From Diphasiastrum complanatum (lineage: Eukaryota > Streptophyta > Lycopodiopsida > Lycopodiales > Lycopodiaceae), in NCBI GenBank assembly GCA_029204225.1, contig CM055108.1, positions 26,465,303-26,529,302 of the forward strand: a stretch of 64,000 nucleotides of DNA, in the 5' to 3' direction. This document shows positions 1-12,060 of the stretch, piece by piece. Within the stretch, counting starts at the first letter, position 1, and every line of letters begins with the position of its first letter. The notes beneath the pieces are model-generated. The model worked only from the letters and a program-made list of their open reading frames with translations. It did no database searches and was not told where the DNA came from. Position numbers and translations under genes: made by a program.

Positions 1-79
1 AGAAGCTAGCAGATCCAGGAGGCCAAGCATTCAGACAATCAACCAAACGACAAAAAAAAAATATAGACTTCAAGAAGCA

Positions 80-180
80 ATGGCTTCAATCAGCAGCACG
101 CAGAACAAGATCTGCACTATACTTAATTCTTCAGGATCTAACTTTCTAGTCTGGAAAGTTAAGACATATTTGATACTTTC
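80..180 (+). mobile_element. Copia gag N-terminal scrap
   Basis: A plus-strand reading frame opens at an ATG near 80 after an A-run and reads MASISSTQNKICTILNSSG followed by NFLVWKVKTY. This is the start of a Ty1/Copia gag (UBN2-type: a short leader, then a 'F..W' motif). It ends at about 175-183, where the sequence switches to an unrelated Copia on the opposite strand. It is a 5'-gag fragment only, with no protease or LTR visible because the window begins just upstream. Confidence 0.5.
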
Positions 181-183
181 TTG

Positions 184-2313
184 GTATGTTGTTGGCTCTT
201 CAGTGACGTTGCAGTACTCGAACTGCATGTCTTCGCTCCACTAAAGATTGTCAGAGTAACAGTTTGGAGCTCTTCTTTGTCTTGTTGACCTTCTAGGTTC
301 ATTTAGTCGCTGCTCGAACGTTTCTTGTTTGTGGGGTTGATCCTCTGATTCCTGCTGCTTTGGAATCTGTGGCTCAACATTTTGATTTGACGTTTGTCCT
401 CGATTTCCCTCTTGAATAGGCAGTAGTATAAAGATCTCATGGCCTCTTTCGTCTTTTAGTCCAGGGAATGTGAACTCATCGAACTTCACATCTCTACCCG
501 AAACAGCCTTTTTTGTGGTTGGAACATAGAGTCTATACACTTGTGATCCGTTCGAGTACCCGACCATGATTGTTTGCTCTGATTTATTATCGAGCTTGTT
601 TCTTTTTTCTTTTGGAATGTGCTTATACGCTGCACATCTAAACACACGTATGTATGATAGATCACACTTTCTACATGTCCACATTTCGTACTGCATCTTA
701 TCTTCTAGCGCTATTGTTGTGGATCTATTTTGTAGGTGTACTGCTATAGCTATTGCCTCAGCCTAGAATTGACTTGGCATATGAGCTTGTGCCATCATGC
801 ATCTGGCTCCTTCAACTAGCGTTTTGTCTCTTCTTTCTGTGACACCATTGTATTCTGGTGTGTATGTAGGAGTGAACTGGTGTTCTATCCCATGTTCTTG
901 GCAAAATTTTGAAAATTATTTGTTTTTGTATTCACCTCCATTGTCAAATCTGATGATCTGGATCTTCTTTGAGGTGTGTCGCTCTACAAATGCCACGAAC
1001 TTCTTGTAGGAATTAAAGACTTCAGATTTCTTCTTAAGGTAGTAGATCGTGGTCATCCGGTTGTAATCATCTATGAACATCAGAAAATACCTCGAACCTG
1101 AGAGCGAATCCATTTTCATCGGTCCATAGACATATGAGTGAACGAGCTTAAGAACTTCCTTGGTTCTTCTTCCCTCATATGTGAATGGATTTCGATGTTG
1201 TTTGCCTTTATGACAAGCTTCGCAGAACTTAGTTTCGGGCCTTGATATCTTAAGACCTGTGACTATGTCTTTCTTGCACATGTCATACAGGCTCCGCATG
1301 TTTAGATGATACATTCTCCTGTGCCATAGCTGATCTTCATTTTTTGATGTATTTAATATGCCATTAGAGTTGCTAATTATCTTCCCCTGGTAGAGGTTTC
1401 CTTCTCTGCATCCGACCGTCAGCAACTTGTTTGTCCTTTTCTCGATCATGCGGCATGTAGTGTTCATAGTTGTAGAGTGCCAATGCCTTTGACATTGTGT
1501 TTGATCCCATCACATAGAATCACTGCTCTATTATTTTTGAGCTCTCTGAAGTCTATCAAGATATTCTTGTTGCAGGTGATGTGTGATGTTGCTCCTGAAT
1601 CAATGACTACATCGTAGTCTTGTTCGGCGTGGCTCGTTGAAGCTTCATCGAGTATTGTGAAGGCTTCATCACTGCTATCTAGATCCTTAAATGACTCTGC
1701 AACATTTGTCTTTTCAGTTTTGTTCTTTCTTTTTGGGTTAAATCTGCAATCGTATGCAGAGTGCCCCTTCTTCTTGTAGTGCATGCAAGGTATTGTTGGA
1801 TTGAACCAGCATTTGTTGGTTGTATGGCCTGGTTTGTGGCAGTGATCACAAGAAGAAGATTATTGATTCGAGGACTTCGTCTTCTCGAATCTGGGTTCCT
1901 GATGCAGCAAGTTGAGAGAGGAAGATCATTTAGATCTTCTCAATGTGCTGATCTAACTGGTTTCCATCCCATCGTATGGATTGTAGCTGATTATGAAGGT
2001 GCATGACTGAAGCTGTAGTCCTCACTTCATACTTCTGTTTTAGTCTTTCCCATGCTGCATGGCTGCTTTCGCAGTCTTAAATCTGCATGAGTAGATCTTC
2101 ATTTATTGACGAAACGATGATCACCATTTCACGCTCATCCTTTTTTATCCATTCAGCTCTCCTCGGGTCTCCCTCTGGAGGCTGCACCTCTGAGAGTTTG
2201 GTCACCGACTAGATGCCTTTACCCTTCAGAATTGTTTTGATCTTGAATTTCCATATTCTATAATTTGTGCCATCAAGACTAATTGCTACTCTTTTCTGGA
2301 TTGTTGTAGCCAT
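184..2313 (-). mobile_element. Ty1/Copia gag-pol remnant (gag, protease, integrase, start of RT)
   Basis: Read on the minus strand from the ATG at 2313 (MATTIQKRVAISLDGTNY) the order is gag, a CCHC knuckle (about 1740-1784), the retropepsin motif DSGATSH (near 1600), the pre-integrase zinc motif with CEACHKGKQH (near 1220), then the integrase core through the 'GVTERRDKTLVE' region (about 820). It ends in the integrase/RT linker GYSNGSQVYRLYV and RRSTRQRRAP. Several in-frame stops and frameshifts break it (for example near 915, 1460, 1784 and 2080). The RT and RNase H modules are absent because the sequence is cut at about 183. The gene order IN before RT is diagnostic of Copia rather than Gypsy. 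Confidence 0.88.
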
Positions 2314-2367
2314 ATTGTGTTGTCTAGATAATCACTGCTTAGATATCAGTAGTGATATCCTATGTGT

Positions 2368-2377
2368 TCTGATACCA
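2368..2377 (-). promoter_or_regulatory. Primer-binding site for initiator tRNA-Met
   Basis: On the minus strand this reads TGGTATCAGA, the standard Copia primer-binding sequence complementary to the 3' end of plant initiator tRNA-Met. It lies between the gag start (2313) and the LTR edge (2379), as expected for the 5' end of the minus-strand element. Confidence 0.85.
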
Positions 2378-2378
2378 T

Positions 2379-3134
2379 GTCGCAAAACTAGTTTTCGTTT
2401 CATTGTCGCGAATGATTTTGTTTCTTTTGAATTTTCTTTTGTGTGGAAGCTTCATAGGAACCTATACACGTGACTACACATCACAGAATAGATTTCATTC
2501 TAGTAATCAAGACAGCATAAGACAAGGAGATGCACGAAAATAGAGCAATCAATTATCAGTTTGATTTTTAGAGCGAGATCATCAGTGTCTCACTCGTTGG
2601 CGACCTGACACTTTGCTCTTTTGTTGTGTTCTGCTTGTTGGTAAACTTTCATGCACAACTTTTTCGTTTCTAGTCTTTTTCTTATCTGCTCTACTCATGC
2701 ACATTCTCTATGTATGTTTTGATCCAGAAATATAGCTTTATCTCCACTGTGTGGAATTTACAAGATAGCTAAACAGAGAATTACAAGAGTAGTTAACACT
2801 AATAAACTAATTAGTTACTCTCCATCGTTGCTACTCATGTTAGTTGGGCGTGAAGTCTAAGACTCTAAGCCCATTGAGCTGCTAGCTGGCAGCATGAAAG
2901 ATTTCCCTTCATTTTTTTTGTTTCCTTTCGTCTATTTCGTTTCTTTCGTGTCTTTTCGTTTTGCGTCACTTTGCGATTTTTGAGGTTCTGGAGGCATGTT
3001 TACGATTCGCGAATGATTCGTGAATCGTTTGTCCTTTGAGTCAATGGACGTTGACTTTCACGAATTGTTCTCCGTTCGACCTTTACTTTGTGTTCGTGTT
3101 GCGGCAAAGTTGCAGGAGTCGACCATTTCTGACA
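2379..3134 (-). repeat. 5' LTR of the minus-strand Copia
   Basis: On the plus strand the segment opens with TGTCGCAAAAC beside the primer-binding site and closes with TTTCTGACA, so it has the inverted TGTC...GACA ends of an LTR. The length is about 756 bp. No second LTR of this element is in the window, because its 3' half is missing. It lies in the last intron of the neighbouring gene copy A. The outer boundary is inferred from the terminal inverted motif, not from a pairwise alignment. Confidence 0.7.
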
Positions 3135-3155
3135 TAAATTTTGCAAGTGATGTTG

Positions 3156-4700
3156 TTAGAATGTCCGACCACATGAATGTGGTGAAGTTAAAATATATCT
3201 TGAAGCCATAATATATACCTCAGAATATCCATCCCAATCAATTCTCACTCCTTGTCTCTCCAATAATTCGAGTAATGATTGCATGTTATTGGAATATGCA
3301 TACTTATATTCCTCCTTTGTGGGAGACCGCTTTACAGCAGATTTCTGCATGAACCGACAAATTGGTGATTGTAATTTAATTTGAACAAATTCACAAATAA
3401 ATTTTGAATTACGGCAATATCAAATTCAACAAACTTGGTGGGGAGACTTATGAAATGAGCATGAAAAGAACATTGGTCGCCACTGCCAAGGTGAGAAGGC
3501 CCTATAGTCTCCAGTTGCTTCTTAGCTGCCTCTCGTTGTTGCTTTCTGGATTTTCTCAAAATTCTTTTTCTACAAACTTCCAGTCTTCCTTGTGCATGTG
3601 GTATGGCCTAGATTTTCTAGCTCTCACTGCATCTCGGATTTCCAATTTGCGGTGGCTCATCACACCTCCCATGCGGCGTGACATCCAAACTCTCTATACA
3701 ACTGGTCAATGACATAATTCTTATCATCATCACTTTGTTTATGCCAATCCTTAAAAATGTCTCTGTTGAAGATCACATGTGTGAGTTGCCTCATGCAAGT
3801 GATCACACGGCCACCACGCTTATCCCCACTATGTGCTTCTCTGAATCTATGTCATAGGATAGCAAGATGGAGAGGTGGCAAAGGGAGTGTCAAGAGGAGT
3901 GGCGTCAGGCCAAGGGGAAGTGGGTGGATTAGGGGAAGTGACTACAATAGAAAAAGTTTGGAGAGGAGTTTGAAGGTGATCACGAGAAGGTTGGGGAGGG
4001 GTCTAAAGAGGAGAAGGTTGGGGAGGAGTTTGAGTAGGAGTGTAACCAACATGGATCTGAATGGGAGAAGAAATGTGTAGAGTGGCCCAGCAAGAGAGAT
4101 CAAAGTGCCATGGAGTTCCCATAGGGGGCGTGGATGTAGAAGAAGAAAAAATGTGAGGAGAAAGTGTGGGTGGGATAGTCAAGTGTCACAAATGCAGGAG
4201 TCATAGTATCACGTGCAATCCGCGTTGCTTTTTGAGTTAGCGTTTCTCGAAGTAAAGAATCTCTATGATGAGGCCTACTAGATAGATATACTGGACACGA
4301 GGATGCATGAAGCATGACATCATCAACATCACCGCCACAACAAGAGCCGCCACTAAGGTGGCTCCTGCTATGATCTCTCTTTTGGCAGCCGGTAATAGGC
4401 ACTAGCATTAGAGTGCACGAAGGAGGGATTCCCACCAAATAGGCTCTCGTGGAAGGGAGAAACACCTCGGTTGGAGAGTTGTGGGGGCTGGATCTTCTCA
4501 GAACCAGAGGATGTGGATGAATAGTAGACCAACCTACTGGAACTTCGTGCCTCCCAACGAGCTCGCAGTCTTTCCATAATCCTGCCTGCACGCGAGGGAG
4601 ACATCCCATTCATATAACTAAGAACCTCATCGTCACTCATGGATGAAAAAATGGGACGACCTGCAACTGCGGCCAAATCCGTGACTTGGAGATGTGTCAC
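3156..4700 (-). pseudogene. Plant Transposase_24/Ptta-like gene, copy A
   Basis: Read on the minus strand, an N-terminal block (MSDDEVLSYMNGMSPSRAGR, then a Ser/Arg-rich stretch) is followed by a Pro/Thr-rich linker (4080-3860) and a block with GGRVITCMRQLTHVIFN and DWHKQSDDDKNYVIDQLYREF (about 3840-3690). Next comes VMSHRKLEIRDAVRARKSRP with KEDWKFVEKEF, then LETIGPSHLGSG (about 3490). A final exon after a TGCAG acceptor reads KSAVKRSPTKEEY and LLELLERQG (3345-3212), ending at a GAG|GTATAT donor. The block order resembles the plant En/Spm accessory family Transposase_24 (PF03004). That assignment is inference; frameshifts and stops are present. Copy B has the same blocks. Confidence 0.45.
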
Positions 4701-4704
4701 GAGA

Positions 4705-5120
4705 CATTAAGGATACGTATGAGATAATTGCTACAAGCAACAATAGATAGCTTTAGAAAATGGTACAACCCTATAGAATTAATGAAGAAATAAATTCAAA
4801 TAAATGAGTTTAGGATTTAGGGTCGAACAAAATAAGTCACTCCTTACATTCAACCATTGATAAATAAATTACATTACACCCTAATAATCACAAATATTGA
4901 AATTACATGTAATGCGAGTCAATACATGTGAATAATTACACTGTAAAACAAACAAATTAAAAATTCCTACATTATTTAGGGCCAAATATAGTTCAATTAC
5001 ATAACTAATCAGGGTTCAAAAATACATATAAACTAGCTACATCGCAAATGACCTTGGCAAATGTACAAGTCAAGACGATATATCTAAAAACATGTACATA
5101 AGTATCTGTAAACATAGGCA
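4705..5120. other. AT-rich spacer between copies A and B
   Basis: I see no coding sequence, LTR or clear repeat here. It is AT-rich with short A and T runs. Confidence 0.4.
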
Positions 5121-8100
5121 AGCTATAGAGCTAAAACACTGGCTAGATCTATCTGATCCATCTTCATCATGTTCGTCATAATATGGGGCTTCTTGTTCCT
5201 GCACAGACAACATGAATTAGTCTTCCGATGAATGTATTGGGAGTGAGAGAGAATAGTGAATTTAAAGAACGTAAAAATTATTTGATGTTGTACCTGAGGG
5301 GCAACATCCTAGTTGAAATGCATGCTCTACCTCTCCAATAACTCGAGTACTGTCTGCGTACTATGGGTATACGTATGCATATACTCGTCATGCGTGGGAG
5401 ACCGCCCCACAACAGATTGCCGCACAAACATTCTAAATTTTGACCATATAAAAAGAGCATTTTATTTTGAGGTATCAAACGAACCCCCCCACATTAGGGG
5501 GGACTCTTGAATCTAAAAGGGCCTTTTGTAAAGATGCTTTTTTTGACTTTTTAAAGGTTTTATGTTCTCATGGCCCAATGGTGTGCTTCCATGTGTGCTA
5601 GACCGTAACGGTGACATCCCAACTTCAATTTTGGACAGCCACTTTTGAGATAAACCAATCACACTAAAATTCAAAATGAAATGGGTGGAAAACCCAAGGC
5701 CATGTCCTCATGCATATGTCGTTGCATCGCGTCGTGCCTCACCATCGGAAGGTAGGTGGAGTGAGCACATGTGGAGGAGGAAAATAGATTGGTTCTAGTA
5801 AAAAAAAAGTATAGCATCTCTTTACGCCATTATGTAGATCATGCAAAACTTCATACTTTTTCTTTTTGGATCACTTCAATCTGATGCACGGTTAAAAAGT
5901 TATGGCAGTTTGAAGATTCATACCCTACCTGATCTCGGAGCCGAGCGATCAATGACCTGTTCACAGTGAACATAATGCTCTGGTCGCGTGGCTGAGACAT
6001 TGTAGCATCTGTTTAACCATTGCGTAGATCATAAAAAACTGCACACTTTTTCATTTTGGATCACTTCAATCCGACACATAGTTAAAAAGTTATGGCCATC
6101 TGAAGATTCATACCCTCCTTGATATCGGAGTCGAGCAACTCATGGCTTCTTCTCACTGAACATAATGTGCTCTGGTCGCGCAGCTCCGATATCGCAGCCA
6201 TTCGACCAGAGCATTATGTTCAGTGAGAAAAGGCCATGGGTTGCTTGGCTCCAATATCTCAACCGTGTGACCAAAGCATTATGTTCAATGAGAACATGTC
6301 ATGGTCGCTCGGCTCCGATATCAAGTAGGATATGAATATTTAGACTACCATAACTTTTTAATCGTGCGTCGGATGGAAGTGATCCAAAAAGCAAAAGTGT
6401 GTAGTTTTTCATGATCTACCCAATGTTGTAAGCAGATGATAGAATATCTCAGCCACGCGACCAGAGCATTATGTTAAGTGTGAACAGGTCATTGGTCGCT
6501 CGGCTCCGATATCATGTAAGGTATGAATCTTCAAACCGCCATAACTTTTTAACCGTGCATCGGATTGAAGTGATCAAAAAAAAAAAAGTTTGCAATTTCT
6601 CATGATCTACGTAATGGTGTAAAGAGATGCTACACTTCTTTTATTAGAAGAAATCTATTTTCCTCCTCCACATGTGCTCACTCCACCTACCTTTCGATGG
6701 CGAGGCACAACGCGACGCAACGACATATGCGTGAGGACACGACCTTGGGGTTTCCCACCCACTTCATTTTGAATTTTAGTGTAATTGGTTTATCTCAGAA
6801 GTGGCTGCCCAAAATTGAAGTTGGGCAGCCTAATGATGTTCTCTCTCTACATTCTTAAAGGGCCCATATTGAGTCTGAAGTTCCGCTAATGCTCCCCAAA
6901 AAAAAACAATTAATAGTCAAATTCCACTTAAGGGCTTAGTGTAGGCTTACAAATTGAGCTCAAAAATATCCCTTGCCACCACTACCCAAGTGAGAAGCCC
7001 CCGTGGTCTCTAGTCAAATCCATGGCTCCTCTCGCTGCTCCTTGAAGCGATATGGATTATTTTTATATTCTTTCTTCGCATACTTCCAGTCAACTTTCTC
7101 CATGTATGAAGGCCTAACTCTATCGGCTCTCACTGCATCTCGGATCTCTGATTTGTGATGGCTCATCACAGATATCATGCGGCTCCTCATCCATTTCAGT
7201 GCAAACTCCAATTCCTTGGATGAGACTGGGAACTCACTACGCAGCTAATCAATAGTGGGATTCTTGTGGTCATCGCTGACATCGTGCCAGTCATGAAATA
7301 CATTTGGGGAAAGTATATATACATGAGCTCCCTCATGAGTGTGATGACCCTCTTGCCACAAGAATTCTCAATGATGTGACCATTACTGCTATGTCATACG
7401 ACAACAGTATGGCAATTGGTGGAGATGTTGCCTTGGGAGTGTTTATGGGGGTGGCCTCAGGTATGAGAGATGCTCCGCCGATGGGAGAATACTGAGGATG
7501 TGGGATGTACATAGTGGGAGTGGCCTAATGCCATGGTGAAACGTGACCCCATAGAGCCAGAAGGATAGGTATACTTAGGTGTAGTGGGTGCAGAGGTAGG
7601 AAACATGTGAGGGGTGAAAGAGGGTGTGCTGGGAATTCAGGTGTGAGAGATGTAGGAGTCGCAGTGTTGTGTGCCCTACGTGCTGCCTCTTGGGTTAGTG
7701 TCTCTCAAAGTAAGGACTTCCCATGACAAGATGTGCTACGTGGATGTGCAGGACTCATGACCACATCAGGTGGATCATCATTATCACCACATCCATCACA
7801 ATAGGAGACACCGAGGCAGCTCCTCCTCTTGTTCCGAGAGTGTCGGGAGGAAACACTGGCAGTGGCGCCATGGGTGAAGGAGACACCAAGGCAGCTCCTC
7901 CTCTTGTCTCAAGAATGTCAAGAGGAAGCACTGGCAATAGCGCCATGGGCAAGGGAGGGACCATCGCTAGAGTGATGCTCACGGGAAGGGAAAACATGTA
8001 TGCAGTCGAGTCAATTGAATCTCCTCGGAGGATGATGTGTACCCAACTAGTTTGTTGGAGCTATGAGATGCTCGTCGAACCCTCAGTCGCTCTAATAGCC

Positions 8101-8224
8101 TAACCTGCTGTGAGGAAGGCAACTGATCAAGGTAGTTGAGGACCTCATCCTCACTTATAGAGGAAAAGCAGGATGACCCACGACTATGGCTTGACCTCCA
8201 GCTAGGGGATGCATCGTCTGACAT
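5075..8224 (-). pseudogene. Plant Transposase_24/Ptta-like gene, copy B, interrupted by a foldback element
   Basis: The minus-strand ATG at 8224 begins MSDDASPSWRSSHSRGSSC followed by SISEDEVLNYLDQLP, parallel to copy A. Downstream are LRSEFPVSSKELEFALKWM, VMSHHKSEIRDAVRADRVRP with KVDWKYAKKEYKNNP (7211-7030), and LETTGASHLGSGG (about 6990). The next block, VVGRSPTHDEYMHTYTHSTQ and LELLERQ (5440-5330), lies beyond a 1.4 kb foldback element occupying the position of the copy A intron. A CAG|GTACAAC donor at about 5294 and a TGTGCAG acceptor at about 5199 lead to an acidic tail exon, EQEAPYYDEHDEDGSD. Stops (after EEPWI and in the 5320 exon) indicate a decayed gene. Family assignment is as for copy A. 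Confidence 0.42.
5492..6891. mobile_element. Foldback DNA element, about 1.4 kb, almost wholly inverted repeat
   Basis: The left half (5492 to about 6190) and right half (about 6190 to 6891) are inverted copies over nearly their full length. The left end reads CATTAGGGGGGACTC and the complement of the right end CATTAGCGGAACTTC, followed in both by a GGGCC(T/C)TTT block. Inside each arm a unit of about 190 bp, containing AAAAAGTTATGGC and CTCTGGTCGCG, is repeated in direct orientation (about 5815-6003 and 6004-6190 on the left). No transposase is encoded, so it is non-autonomous. It occupies an intron of gene copy B. I could not fix a target-site duplication. Confidence 0.8.
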
Positions 8225-8301
8225 AATGGGCAGGGGAATAAGAGAGAAAAATACTGCAGACTACCAATGAGAGTCAATGAAAATAGTAAAAAAAGATCAC
8301 C

Positions 8302-9355
<1,054 letters not shown>

Positions 9356-9359
9356 TAGA

Positions 9360-10026
9360 TGGAAAATTGATTCAGATACTGGTATTGCCCTCGTAGCTGT
9401 CTATGTACCAAGCTCCATCTTTCTTGAAAGGTGATGAAGAAAAACTGAACACCATAAGTGATCCTTCTCCATCACTTGCAATATAATCTTCTTCAATCTC
9501 TTTGGAGAGATTAGCTTGCTTGAGTTGGTTTTTCTTCTTAAGGCAATTAGAGGCATAGTGCCTCTTTCAGTATGACTTAAACTAGCTCAACTTGGTTAAT
9601 GGTAACACCAACACAGGAAAGCTCTCTATGTAAATCTTTAACTCTCAGAACATAGTTAGATGCATTCTCTTCACTTCTTTGGAAACTTTGGAAAATCTGA
9701 TTCCTAAGAGTGAGTATTCTAGAAGTATTCTTTGCTTCATAGATGGTCTTCAGTGCATCCCAAGCTTCTTTGGCTATAGTGCAAGATCCTATCTCTCTCA
9801 AAATTTCATTAGATACATTCATCTTAATGAAATGTAGAGCCATTCTAGCTCTCTTCTTATATTTAGGAATTTCAACTTGTGCTTGAGGCTCCTCCTCAAC
9901 ACCAAGCACAATATCCATAACATCCTGGAGTATCAAAACAGACTCCATTCTTAACTTCCAAATTGAGTAATTAGAAGTGTTTAGTCTTTCACTGGCTTCT
10001 AGAAGATATCCTCCCTGAGATGCCAT
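9360..10026 (-). mobile_element. Copia gag fragment with internal deletion
   Basis: The minus-strand ATG at 10026 opens MASQGGYLLEASERLNTSNY and continues through WKLRMESVL, EAWDALKTIYEA and LTLRNQIFQSFQRSEEN, a typical UBN2/Retrotran_gag_2 protein, to about 9577. The middle of gag is deleted: the sequence jumps to the second half of a zinc knuckle (HYASNCLKKKNQ, about 9550) and then to the start of the protease (GAWYIDS, about 9390). No pol follows. A close relative lies on the plus strand at 28500-29274. Confidence 0.85.
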
Positions 10027-10784
10027 TATAATGAAGACTTCTTAGTTATTGGATTGAGATATGTTTGAGCTTGTTCCTATCAGACTTAGAGTTGTTGATC
10101 TCTTTCACTAGATGTATTTTCAAGGTTGAACTACCTTCCTATGTGAAACACTTGCAACTATATTTGAGATGAATCTCAAATATTCAACAAGACAAGTTAT
10201 CTAGATCAGACACAAAAAGTGGTTTGAGACACTTTGGCTGGTTTGAATCCTACTTTTGGCACGTGTGAAGTGATTCAAAAGAAAACACTTTTGACACTCA
10301 GAAGGCTCAAAGGGTGTTCAAATACTTCAAACTCAGTCTTGATCTACAGTTTCTTGTGTTGGATGCTCAAAACAATGGATTCAGAACAAAGTATAATTCA
10401 ATCAAATCAAAATGTTGTCACTCAGATTTTGGACCTATCCCTATCCTCTTTAAGAGCTTATAACTCTTGCTAGACACATCAGAGTGATTTGGTTTTGATT
10501 TCTATGGAAAGTACAGATCAAATGCTTTCCATCAAGCTCCAAGATTGCTATCTTTGGATCTATAAGTAAGGAGAACAAAGGGACTGAAAATCTCTGATTT
10601 TCACACATGCGAAATTCCAGAATTTCGTACTACCTCAATTCAGGTCTAAAAATTCAGTTCAAGTCTGATTTGATCCAAATACACTTCAGAGAAAGGTTAG
10701 AAAAAGTGCAAAACTACTTTTTTTGCTTGATTTAGCTCTCTGTTTCTTGTACAATCAGAGTTGTTAGCATGCAAAGCTTAATGA
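10027..10784 (-). other. Untranslated leader of the 9.4-10.0 kb Copia
   Basis: About 760 bp between the gag start codon and the primer-binding site. No protein-coding content was recognised. It is AT-rich, with repeated TTTGATC and TCAAA stretches. Confidence 0.5.
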
Positions 10785-10797
10785 GGCTCTGATACCA
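10785..10797 (-). promoter_or_regulatory. Primer-binding site for initiator tRNA-Met
   Basis: On the minus strand TGGTATCAGAGCC, directly abutting the TG at 10798 that begins the LTR in plus coordinates. It marks the 5' end of the Copia whose gag starts at 10026. Confidence 0.85.
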
Positions 10798-11300
10798 TGA
10801 CAAAATTTCCAGAATTCACACGTGTGGGGAATGTCTACAAGAGTGATTGATCTTGATTAAGTTTTGTGATTAGCACTATAACCTGATTCTAGATTGATCA
10901 ACAAGAACTAGTTCAGAAGAAATGGCTAATTCACAATCTAGCATGCTAATCAATAGAATATAATAGCAATGAATCAAAGAATGAATAAAAGTACAAGATT
11001 TCAGTGTATGAGCATTAGCCTCAACACGAGACAGATAGAGAGAGAGAGCTAGAGAGATAACAAACAATATTAGTTTAGATCCAAAATGGCATGAGATAGC
11101 TACAAAACTTTGGTTATTCATCATTGATTGTGTGAAGAGCTACACATATTTATGGAGATTGAGGTAGCTCGAGGTAGAACCACATCCATCCATTTCAAAA
11201 TGACATCTAAATTGATATCTAGAGTCTATGTGACATTTGTCACTTGTCATGCATGAAATTCTACCAGCTTTACCAGTGTAGCATCTACCCTGTTTTCCAA
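10798..11300 (-). repeat. 5' LTR of the minus-strand Copia (outer end unresolved)
   Basis: It begins TGACAAAATTTCCAG next to the primer-binding site and carries the palindrome CACACGTGTG (10817-10826) near its U5 end. A similar end sequence occurs in inverted form at about 44910-44938. The second LTR is absent, so the outer limit, given here only approximately, cannot be fixed; it may reach about 11630. Confidence 0.5.
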
Positions 11301-11748
11301 CCATATTGAAATCTAGTGTTTGTAAATCTGTAAAAAATTATTGCTTATGCATTTGTTAATACAAATGGAAGATTAAGCAAACTCAGCAACACCCTAAAGC
11401 ATTTCTTACTGCAAAAACATCAATAGAATGAGATTTTTGCATAAAAACTTGGTTTATGCATTCTGAACTTCTGTTTTCTAATGTGAACAACGTAGAGATC
11501 AGACTTTAGGAAGTTGTTGATGATGTAAAAGCGCCCTAAATGCTTCAAGAATCTGCAAATTACAGCAAGTAAAACATTAGAGAGTTTCATGCAAGTAAAT
11601 TGTAGAAAAAAGAAGAAGAAAATAGCCACTAAAGCCTCCTGGATCGTGCCTCTGCGCCCTCCATTTTCGCCCTGCTCATGTCTGTCTACAATTGAAAAAA
11701 TGGCTGAGTGAAGGTGGAGGGATGGCGCGCTCCCATCCCTCGGGCCAG

Positions 11749-11896
<148 letters not shown>

Positions 11897-12060
11897 GTTC
11901 GGGCTGCTCGGACTGTTGGAGGCTCGCGTGGGCTTTTGGCCCGATGTATTCTTTGTTTCGGGGGGGTATAGGTAGGTTAACTAAGAGTTGGTTAACTCTG
12001 AGTTTTTTTTTCGGCATTGGTGAATTTCTTAACTCATAAATTAACCTGACTTTTTTTTAA

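Noticed and set aside
4100-4609. 169-codon minus-strand frame overlapping gene copy A
   Set aside because: The other frame over the same bases matches the N-terminal block conserved in copy B, so this one is a shadow.
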